In this document: piece after piece, positions 1 through 5,506 of the stretch | Layout of the letters: the number at the start of each line of letters is the position of its first letter | How positions within the stretch are numbered: position 1 is the stretch's first letter | Source of the DNA: Bacteroidota bacterium | Lineage (GTDB): Bacteria; Bacteroidota; Rhodothermia; Rhodothermales; UBA10348 | DNA: 6,945 nt | Direction of reading: 5' to 3' | Assembly (NCBI GenBank): GCA_027620595.1 | Contig: JAQCDI010000139.1 | Location: forward strand, 1 to 6,945 | Notes under the pieces: model-generated | Database searches by the model: none | What the model saw: the letters and a program-made list of their open reading frames with translations, nothing else | What the model was told of the DNA's origin: nothing | Position numbers and translations under genes: made by a program

Positions 1-1
1 A

Positions 2-1159
2 ATCACGGTATTGGTCCAGGGGGAGAGCGGTGTGGGCAAGGAGCTCTTTGCCCAGGCCATCCATGAAACGTCCCGCCGCCGGCACAAGCCGCTCCTGATC
101 ATGAACTGCGGGGCCATCCCCGAAGGATTGATCGAGTCGGAATTGTTCGGTGCCGAGAAAGGAGCCTACACCGGTGCCGTGGAGCGCCGGACCGGATATT
201 TCGAGGAGGCGGACGGCGGATCGATTTTCCTGGACGAGATCGGGGAGATGCCCCTGACCGCCCAGGTCCGCCTGCTTCGTGTGCTGGAAACCGGCGAGTT
301 CAGCCGGGTGGGTTCGACCAACATCCTGAAGAGCGATGTCCGTGTGATTGCGGCCACGAACAAGGATCTGGCGCGTGAAGTGGAGGCCGGTCGCTTCCGT
401 GAGGATCTGTATTATCGTCTCTCCACCGTCATCCTCCACGTTCCGCCCCTGCGGGATCGGCGCGAGGACATCCTGCCCATTTTCGAACACTTCCAGTACC
501 GGTTCGGACAGCGCTACAACTCGTCGCCGCCGGATCTGGACTACAGCGCCAAGGAGCTGTTGCTGCGCTACCGCTGGCCCGGCAACATCCGTGAGCTGCG
601 CAACGTGGCCGAGCAGACGGTGGTGCTCATGCGCGGTGCATCGATCAGTGCCGAGGATCTGCAGCCGTATCTGCGCGGCGTCAATTCGCCGGGAGGCGGG
701 ATGGGTCTGGTGCCCTCCGGCCACCGCGGCACGTCGACCGAGGAGGACGGAACGGGCGCCCGGGAACGGGAGCTGATCTACCGCGCCCTGATCGAACTGC
801 GGGGCGAGGTCAAGGAACTGAAAGACCAGATTGCCCAGTTGGTGGAGGCGGCACGTGCCGGCTCGCCGGTGACCGACCCGGGACGCATGCTGGTCTTGCA
901 CGAGGACCGCAATCCGGCCAGTCCCTTCATCGAGGATGCCCCGTTCGAGTTCGACGCCGATGCCGACGACCTGGCCTCCCTGATTGAAGAGCCCCCTGCA
1001 TCGGATCTGCCCACCCTGGAACACGCCGAACGCACGCTGATCCTGTCCGCCCTGAAACGATTCGACAACAACCGCCGCCAAACGGCTGAGGCGCTGGGCA
1101 TCAGCGAGCGCACGCTCTACCGCAAACTCAAGGACATCGAGGAGGGGCAGGATGCATAG
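2..1159 (+). CDS. Sigma-54-dependent Fis-family transcriptional activator, 5' partial
   Basis: This is a bacterial enhancer-binding protein that would use ATP hydrolysis to open sigma-54 RNA polymerase complexes. The frame is open from the left edge (first full codon at base 2), so the true start lies outside the window. Counting from the TTG codon at base 11, the AAA+ domain shows Walker A GESGVGKE (4-11), the sigma-54 contact loop as GAYTGA (51-56), Walker B SIFLDEIGEM (71-80), sensor I AATNKDL (114-120) and the sensor II region WPGNIRELRN (189-198). A long linker (about 222-337) holds a charged helix ERELIYRALIELRGEVKEL (252-270), a likely coiled coil, and an acidic stretch (306-327). A Fis-type helix-turn-helix ends the protein (about 338-375, RQTAEALGISERTLYRKL). 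From memory, Bacteroidota homologues beside lptE have this same linker helix and only a short N-terminus without a receiver domain, so perhaps 30-50 residues are missing. That last point is inference. The class is certain; target promoters and signal are unknown. Confidence 0.96.
   Translation: MTVLVQGESGVGKELFAQAIHETSRRRHKPLLIMNCGAIPEGLIESELFGAEKGAYTGAVERRTGYFEEADGGSIFLDEIGEMPLTAQVRLLRVLETGEFSRVGSTNILKSDVRVIAATNKDLAREVEAGRFREDLYYRLSTVILHVPPLRDRREDILPIFEHFQYRFGQRYNSSPPDLDYSAKELLLRYRWPGNIRELRNVAEQTVVLMRGASISAEDLQPYLRGVNSPGGGMGLVPSGHRGTSTEEDGTGARERELIYRALIELRGEVKELKDQIAQLVEAARAGSPVTDPGRMLVLHEDRNPASPFIEDAPFEFDADADDLASLIEEPPASDLPTLEHAERTLILSALKRFDNNRRQTAEALGISERTLYRKLKDIEEGQDA
1140..1145 (+). promoter_or_regulatory. 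Shine-Dalgarno AGGAGG for lptE
   Basis: A perfect AGGAGG lies 6 bases before the ATG at 1152 and inside the last codons of the upstream regulator gene. It fixes the lptE start, and with the 8-base gene overlap it suggests translational coupling. It stands out because the other starts in the window have weak Shine-Dalgarno sequences or none. Confidence 0.8.
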
Positions 1160-1649
1160 GCTGTCTGCGTGGGTCCTTGTCCTGTTGCTGGTGCCGGGGT
1201 GTGCCTGGTACAGTTTTACCGGCGCCTCCATCCCTGAGCATCTCCAGACGGTGGCCATTCCGTTGGTCGAAGACAATACCGTGTCCACGGTAACCGGACT
1301 CGACGACGAAATGACGCGGTTGCTCGTGGACCGGTTCGTCCGACAGACGCGGCTCAACCTCGAGACCGACGAGCAGTCGGCCGATGCGTTGCTCCGGGTG
1401 GTCATCAACCGCTACACGAACCAGCCAACCTCCGTGTCCGGCCAGGAGCAGGCCACTCGAAACCGGGTCACCGTGGCCGTCCAGGTGACCTGGGTGGACC
1501 AGACCACGGGCACCGATCTTGTGAGCCGCTCCTTCTCCGCATTCGAGGAATACGACCCGTTCGACCCCTCCCAGGAGGAAACGGCGGCCTTTGCCGCGCT
1601 CGAGAAGATTGCCGACGACGTCTTTACTGCGGCCACGTCCAACTGGTAA
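1152..1649 (+). CDS. lptE: LptE-like LPS assembly lipoprotein
   Basis: A predicted outer-membrane lipoprotein of 165 residues. In the LPS transport (Lpt) pathway LptE plugs and supports the LptD barrel that places lipopolysaccharide in the outer leaflet. The N-terminus is a lipoprotein signal: MHR, a hydrophobic stretch (5-14) and a lipobox-like LVPGC with Cys17 as the lipidation site; Pro just before Gly-Cys is slightly unusual. The mature start, CAWYSFTGASIPEHLQTVAIP, is the pattern I associate with Bacteroidota LptE, where SFTGASIP followed by a beta strand is common. Alternating hydrophobic strands follow (about 78-89, 103-116, 122-131), then a C-terminal helix (142-160), which fits the LptE alpha/beta fold. 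The ATG is supported by AGGAGG at 6 bases, and the gene overlaps the regulator stop by 8 bases. LptE proteins diverge strongly, so the name rests on signal, size, motif and neighbourhood. LptD is not in the window. Confidence 0.88.
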   Translation: MHRLSAWVLVLLLVPGCAWYSFTGASIPEHLQTVAIPLVEDNTVSTVTGLDDEMTRLLVDRFVRQTRLNLETDEQSADALLRVVINRYTNQPTSVSGQEQATRNRVTVAVQVTWVDQTTGTDLVSRSFSAFEEYDPFDPSQEETAAFAALEKIADDVFTAATSNW

Positions 1650-1709
1650 CGTATCTTGGGATCCGACCGGTCCCTCATCCCGCCCCGCAGGTCCAGCATC
1701 CACCCGCCC

Positions 1710-2360
1710 ATGCCGCTGCCCGACATCCGACAAGCCGCCACGATGATCGAGGAAGGCCGGATCGAACCGGCCCGGACCGTGCTGCAGAACATCCTGCACA
1801 AAGTCCCCTCGCATCTTTCGGCCCGCGTGCTCCTGGCGCGCATCCTGGAGGCGGAAGGGGATCATGATGCTGCGCTCACGATGTGGAAACAGGCGGCCCT
1901 CCATGGCCCGGGCGTTCGCATCATCGAGGACGGGCTTCGCGAGGCGCTGCTCCGTGTCCGTTTCGGAGCGCCCCTCACCATCGGGCCCTTGCCGCCGGGT
2001 CCGGAGCTGACGACCACCGTCGCGGCGCCGTCCGGGATGCCCCCCGCTTCGACGGTCCCGCCGGTAGCCGCTCCCACAGGGACGCATGCCACGCCGGAGT
2101 TCCAGGATCTGGACAAGCTGATCCATGAGCTGGAAACGGCCTCCATCGTGCCCGACCCGGATATTCCCATGATTTCCGAGACCGATCTGGAGCCGGATAT
2201 CGAGGATGTGGTTACCGAGACCCTGGCGCGTATCTATGCCAACCAGAGCTACTGGGTCGAAGCGGCGCAGGTCTATGAGAAGCTGGCCATCCAACACCCG
2301 GAACGCAAAGCTGAATTCCTGCAGCGCGCACGGGACATGAAAGCCAAGGGCAACGCGTGA
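1710..2360 (+). CDS. TPR-like repeat protein, function unknown
   Basis: A 216-residue protein with no signal peptide or membrane segment, so probably cytoplasmic. The N-terminal part (about 4-67) reads as tandem TPR-like helix pairs (AATMIEEGRIEPARTVLQNIL, then ARVLLARILEAEGDHDAALTMW). A Pro/Ala/Thr-rich flexible linker follows (about 88-128), then an acidic segment (146-167). A final TPR-like pair (TETLARIYANQSYWVEAAQVYEKL, 169-192, with AEFLQRARDMK) closes the protein. This C-terminal pattern resembles the TPR proteins I recall next to lptE in Bacteroidota. I chose the ATG at 1710 because the frame extension back to a TTG at 1656 adds 18 Pro/Arg/Ser-rich residues that do not look like a TPR. 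Neither start has a clear Shine-Dalgarno. Its stop overlaps the anmK start (GTGA). TPRs usually mediate protein contacts; no partner can be named, though the neighbours suggest an envelope link. Confidence 0.78.
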   Translation: MPLPDIRQAATMIEEGRIEPARTVLQNILHKVPSHLSARVLLARILEAEGDHDAALTMWKQAALHGPGVRIIEDGLREALLRVRFGAPLTIGPLPPGPELTTTVAAPSGMPPASTVPPVAAPTGTHATPEFQDLDKLIHELETASIVPDPDIPMISETDLEPDIEDVVTETLARIYANQSYWVEAAQVYEKLAIQHPERKAEFLQRARDMKAKGNA

Positions 2361-3529
2361 CAGCCCGGGACGGCAGCGGAACGCGGTTGGTGGCCGGGTG
2401 CATGTCCGGCACCAGCCTGGACGGGGTGGACGTGGCGCTTGTCCGGATTTCGGGCTCAGGCCGCGGCGTCCGGTTGATGCCCCTGGAGAGCGCTTCCTAC
2501 CCGTATTCCGAGGATCTGAAGGCGCGCATCCTGGCTGTAGCCGACCCGTCGGCTCCCGGCGCCCTGACCACGGCCGCGGCACTGGCTGCGCTCAACGCCG
2601 AGCTGGCGGGTGTCTACGCGGCGGCCATCCGGCGTGCCGTTGACAGTGCCGGCCGGTCCCTGGCGGAGCTGGACCTCGCAGGATGCCACGGGCAGACGGT
2701 TTTCCACGATCCTTCGGCAGGCGTTACGCTGCAGTTGGGGGATCCGGCCCGCATGGCCCAGATCCTGGGCGTCACCGTGGTCGGGGACTTCCGGCAGGGG
2801 GACATGGCCCTGGGTGGCGAAGGGGCGCCGCTGGTGCCCTACATGGACTGGGTGCTCTTCGCCCATGACACCGAACACCGGCTCCTGCTCAATCTGGGCG
2901 GCATTGCCAACGTGACCAGCCTGCCACCTGGTTGTGACCGGGACGCCGTGCTGGCATTCGACACGGGCCCGGCCAACATGCTGCTCGACGGCCTGGCACA
3001 ACGACTTGCGGGCGAACCGATGGACCGCGACGGAGCGCTGGCCCTGGCGGGACACGCCGATGTGCAGGTCGTCGAAGAGCTGATGCGGCACCCGTATTTT
3101 CATCGGCAGCCCCCCAAGTCCACGGGCCGGGAGCTGTTCAGCGCCGCCTACCTCGACGATTTCCTTGGGCGAACCGCGCATCTGAACGTAGAGGACCGCA
3201 TGGCCACGGCGGCGGCTCTGACGGTCGAAAGTGTGGCCCGCGCTGTCCGTGATTTCCTGCCCGGTTCGCCGGAGCGGATGTGGGTCTCGGGGGGCGGGGT
3301 ACACAACCTGGCCGTCATGCAGGGGCTGGCCTCGGCGCTGGGCGGCCTCGTGGTCGAGCCGCTTTCGGCCGCCGGGTACGATCCCGATGCCAAGGAAGCC
3401 CTCTGCTTCGCGCTGCTCGCCCACGAGGCCCTGAACGGCGTGGCCACCGGCATGCCGTCGGTCACCGGCGCCAGCGGCCGTGCATTTTCCGGAAAGATCT
3501 GTCCCGCCGGGACTCCGGCGGCCCACTGA
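2357..3529 (+). CDS. anmK: Anhydro-N-acetylmuramic acid kinase
   Basis: AnmK cleaves the 1,6-anhydro ring of anhydro-MurNAc and phosphorylates it with ATP to MurNAc-6-phosphate, a cytoplasmic step of peptidoglycan recycling. The product is 390 residues, close to the usual family size. Family motifs appear in order: AGCMSGTSLDGVDVAL (13-28, phosphate-binding start of the ASKHA fold), CHGQTVFH (110-117), DFRQGDMALGGEGAPLVP (144-161), LNLGGIANV (179-187), AFDTGPANMLLDG (200-212, holding the Asp regarded as the catalytic base), PPKSTGRELF (252-261) and the ATP-site SGGGVHN (311-317). No core motif is lost and there is no frameshift. The GTG start overlaps the preceding stop in GTGA, with a weak AAGGG 6 bases upstream; MSGTS sits at residue 16 as expected. 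The etherase MurQ that would use the product is not in the window. The family call is very secure. Confidence 0.97.
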   Translation: MTARDGSGTRLVAGCMSGTSLDGVDVALVRISGSGRGVRLMPLESASYPYSEDLKARILAVADPSAPGALTTAAALAALNAELAGVYAAAIRRAVDSAGRSLAELDLAGCHGQTVFHDPSAGVTLQLGDPARMAQILGVTVVGDFRQGDMALGGEGAPLVPYMDWVLFAHDTEHRLLLNLGGIANVTSLPPGCDRDAVLAFDTGPANMLLDGLAQRLAGEPMDRDGALALAGHADVQVVEELMRHPYFHRQPPKSTGRELFSAAYLDDFLGRTAHLNVEDRMATAAALTVESVARAVRDFLPGSPERMWVSGGGVHNLAVMQGLASALGGLVVEPLSAAGYDPDAKEALCFALLAHEALNGVATGMPSVTGASGRAFSGKICPAGTPAAH

Positions 3530-3567
3530 GCGTTCGAGCGTTCCCATTCCACCTGTCGTTTTGCCCC

Positions 3568-4674
3568 ATGAGCTCCACCTTTACCCCCATTGCCGCCCTC
3601 GGTGAATTCGGCCTGATCGACCGCATGAAGGAGCGACTGGCCGGCATTCCCCGCTCCGAGAATCTGATCGAGGGCATCGGAGACGACGCCGCGGTCTATC
3701 GCGCCGGAGACGGCGTCCTGCATGTCGTGACCACCGATGTCCTCATCGAGGGGGTCCACTTCGACCGTTCCTTCATTCCCATGTCGTTCCTGGGCTGGAA
3801 GGCCATCTCGGTCAATGTCAGCGATGTGGTGGCCATGAATGCCAAACCGCTCTACGCCACCGTGTCGGCCGGCATGCCACGCAACTTCTCGGTGGAAATG
3901 ATGGATGGCCTCTATGACGGTATGGCCGAAGCGTGCAAGGCCTACGGCATGGAGCTCGTGGGAGGGGACACGTCAACGGCGCATGCTCTCTACCTGTCCA
4001 TCACGGTCATCGGCGAGGTCCGCGAGCAGGATGTGGTCTTCCGCCGTGGCGCGCGCGTCGGGGACTACCTGTGCGTGAGTGGCGATGTGGGAGGTGCATT
4101 TGCCGGCCTCAAGGTCCTGCTCGATCAGCGCGAGCAACTCCAGAACCTCGGGGAAGCATACGAACCCGAGCTCGATGCTTTCCAGTATGTGATCCAGCGC
4201 CAGCTGCGCCCAAGGGCACGCCTGGATATCATCAAGGCATTGCGGGAGAAAGGGGTTCGCCCAACCTCCATGATCGACATTTCGGACGGGCTGGCCTCGG
4301 AAGTGCACCACATTGCGCGGCGCTCGGAGGTGGGCGCCACCGTCCGGATTCCGGCCGTTCCCTTCGATCCCGAGACCCGGGCCGTGGCCGATCAGTTCCT
4401 GGATGAAGTGGACGCCTACGCGCTCTTCGGTGGGGAAGACTACGAGCTGTTGTTCACGGTCGATCCGAAGGACGTACCCACGATCGACGACCTGGAAGGT
4501 GTGTCCGTGATCGGTACGATGGAAGAGGTGTCCAAGGGCGTCAGGGCCTATTCGCCCGACACCGGGTTGATGCCGCTCCACCCGGCAGGCTACCGCCATT
4601 TCGAGGGCCCGGGAGACCTGCCCGAATCCGGTTTGGATCTGGACGACTTGGACCTTTCAGGAGATGGTGCCTGA
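3568..4674 (+). CDS. thiL: Thiamine-monophosphate kinase
   Basis: ThiL phosphorylates thiamine monophosphate to thiamine diphosphate with ATP, the last step of cofactor synthesis in the cytosol. The 368-residue product has the PurM-like two-domain fold motifs: GEFGLIDRM (12-20), GIGDDAAVY (36-44), TTDVLIEGVHF (55-65, metal and nucleotide site), SVNVSDVVAMNAKP (81-94), VGGDTS (131-136), SGDVGGAFAGL (171-181), DISDGLASE (237-245) and GGEDYELLF (288-296). An insert around 184-214 (LLDQREQLQNLGEAYEPEL onward) is, as I recall, common in Bacteroidota ThiL. After the usual C-terminal HPAGYRHF (338-345) there is an acidic tail with DLDDLDL (357-363). The frame stays open upstream inside anmK, but homology starts only at this ATG. 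No Shine-Dalgarno is visible. It follows anmK by 38 bases with no terminator seen, so co-transcription is likely although the pathways differ. No other thi genes and no THI-box-like element were recognised. Confidence 0.97.
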   Translation: MSSTFTPIAALGEFGLIDRMKERLAGIPRSENLIEGIGDDAAVYRAGDGVLHVVTTDVLIEGVHFDRSFIPMSFLGWKAISVNVSDVVAMNAKPLYATVSAGMPRNFSVEMMDGLYDGMAEACKAYGMELVGGDTSTAHALYLSITVIGEVREQDVVFRRGARVGDYLCVSGDVGGAFAGLKVLLDQREQLQNLGEAYEPELDAFQYVIQRQLRPRARLDIIKALREKGVRPTSMIDISDGLASEVHHIARRSEVGATVRIPAVPFDPETRAVADQFLDEVDAYALFGGEDYELLFTVDPKDVPTIDDLEGVSVIGTMEEVSKGVRAYSPDTGLMPLHPAGYRHFEGPGDLPESGLDLDDLDLSGDGA

Positions 4675-4706
4675 CAAAACCGCCGATTCCAAGCGCATTG
4701 CTCCAT

Positions 4707-4735
4707 TTTGAATGTAACATAATCAGTTACAATTG
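4707..4735 (+). promoter_or_regulatory. Candidate Bacteroidota-type promoter
   Basis: In the AT-rich part of the only long intergenic region, TTTG (4707-4710) is followed after 17 bases by TACAATTG (4728-4735). This matches the Bacteroidota -7 consensus TAnnTTTG at five of six fixed positions. Transcription would then start around 4740-4745 and read into the gene at 4808. No good sigma-70 type (TTGACA/TATAAT) pair or sigma-54 GG/GC pair was seen here. This is pattern matching by eye and depends on the host belonging to this phylum. Confidence 0.4.
4713..4731. promoter_or_regulatory. Inverted repeat TGTAAC-N7-GTTACA, candidate operator
   Basis: A perfect dyad with 6-base arms (4713-4718 and 4726-4731) and a 7-base AT-rich centre ATAATCA. 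Arm centres lie 13 bases apart, close to one helical turn plus, as for many dimeric helix-turn-helix repressors. It fills the spacer and the first bases of the candidate -7 element, so a bound protein would block initiation. No matching regulator gene is in the window, so the protein is unknown. The dyad is seen directly; the operator role is inferred. Confidence 0.5.
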
Positions 4736-4757
4736 AAGAGAGGTGAGGAAAAGGGCA

Positions 4758-4793
4758 GAATGGGGTACCATATGGTTCACCCGTAACCCATTC
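4758..4793 (+). promoter_or_regulatory. Hairpin in the 5' leader of the gene at 4808
   Basis: GAATGGG (4758-4764) pairs perfectly with CCCATTC (4787-4793). After one G-A mismatch, TAC (4766-4768) pairs with GTA (4783-4785), leaving a 14-base loop. A competing self-complementary ACCATATGGT (4767-4776) overlaps the inner arm, so two folds or a DNA-level site are possible. It ends 14 bases before the ATG at 4808 and has no trailing T run, so it is not a normal intrinsic terminator. A translational or mRNA-stability role, or a second protein site, is possible. Confidence 0.4.
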
Positions 4794-4807
4794 CAATCTC
4801 CTGATCC

Positions 4808-5506
4808 ATGAAGGTCTGTATCGTCGGCGCCTCCGGAAAACTCGGTCAATACATGGTCCAGCATTGTCTGGATCGTGGTTATGAGGTGGTGGGGGCGTGC
4901 CGCGAACAGAGCGTCCCGAAACTGGACGCGTTCAAGGACCGGATGACCATTCTTCCGGGTCCGACAAACGAACGGGAGCTGATCCGGAAAGCGGTTGCCG
5001 GATGCGACGGTGCCCTGACCGTCCTGGCACCCTGGGGCGTCCAGCAATACAGTTCCGGAACAGCGCAGGCGGTGATGGACTTTTCCGAGCCGCATGCCCG
5101 CCTCGTATTTTCCTGTGGCTGGCACATCACGCGGGACGGAAAGGATGTATACTCCTGGAGAATCCGGTTCATCGAAGGCGTTCTGGGCCCCATTTTCCGT
5201 TTCCTTCGCCTCGTGGAGCTCGATGACCAGATCGAAGCGGCGCGACGCATCTTTGCCTCCGAAACAAAATGGACCGTGGTGCGGGGCAGTGACCTTGAAG
5301 AGGGAGAAAGTGAGGGGCTGCCCGTGTGGAGTCGGCACGTGGGGGACCGGGTACTTGCCAGCAACCGGACGCGGCGGATAGATTTTGCCCTGTTCATGGT
5401 TCATGCACTGCCCGATGAAGACCTGATCCGCGAGGCACCGGCCATTGTGAGTCGGGCTTCCGAATCGGCACAAAAATGGGCCCACGAAGCGGGTCTCGCC
5501 TCATGA
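4808..5506 (+). CDS. NAD(P)-binding Rossmann protein, NmrA/atypical SDR-like
   Basis: A 232-residue soluble protein that opens directly with a beta strand and the dinucleotide loop GASGKLG (7-13; MKVCIVGASGKLGQYMV). This is typical of the NAD(P)H-binding family around NmrA, biliverdin reductase B and similar atypical short-chain dehydrogenases. Alternating strands and helices follow: EVVGACRE (26-33), the core MTILPGPTNERELIRKAVAG (46-65), GALTVLAPWG (68-77) and RLVFSCGW (98-105). Later KWTVVRGSDLEEGES (154-168) matches the family's WTIVRP-type strand. No classical Tyr-x3-Lys pair is evident at the usual place, so it may be a reductase using another residue or a redox sensor. The ATG follows the intergenic region, with no Shine-Dalgarno. 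Its stop overlaps the next start (ATGA), so the two products are probably made together. The fold is secure; the substrate is unknown. Confidence 0.85.
   Translation: MKVCIVGASGKLGQYMVQHCLDRGYEVVGACREQSVPKLDAFKDRMTILPGPTNERELIRKAVAGCDGALTVLAPWGVQQYSSGTAQAVMDFSEPHARLVFSCGWHITRDGKDVYSWRIRFIEGVLGPIFRFLRLVELDDQIEAARRIFASETKWTVVRGSDLEEGESEGLPVWSRHVGDRVLASNRTRRIDFALFMVHALPDEDLIREAPAIVSRASESAQKWAHEAGLAS

Noticed and set aside
1665..1672. Palindrome GACCGGTC in the short gap after lptE
   Set aside because: An 8-base GC palindrome is expected by chance in such DNA. There are no promoter-like elements or T run beside it.
1656..1709. TTG start giving the TPR protein 18 more residues
   Set aside because: There is no Shine-Dalgarno and the added sequence is Pro/Arg/Ser-rich. 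The ATG at 1710 begins directly before the first helix.
1128..2582. Long minus-strand open frame (484 codons) opposite lptE, the TPR gene and the anmK start
   Set aside because: It is a GC-driven shadow of well-supported plus-strand genes. Its translation is rich in Arg, Gly, Pro and His with no domain pattern, and it crosses several gene borders.
3528..3543. Tandem 8-base repeat GAGCGTTC x2 across the anmK stop
   Set aside because: Only two copies, with no dyad or terminator features. It is likely chance.
2456..3547. Minus-strand open frame (363 codons) opposite anmK
   Set aside because: AnmK motifs on the plus strand are unambiguous. The antisense product shows no recognisable fold and low-complexity composition.
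3280..3567. In-frame upstream extension of thiL into anmK (possible fusion or longer N-terminus)
   Set aside because: The extra 96 residues are the out-of-frame reading of anmK and carry Arg/Gly-rich shadow sequence. ThiL homology begins at the ATG at 3568.
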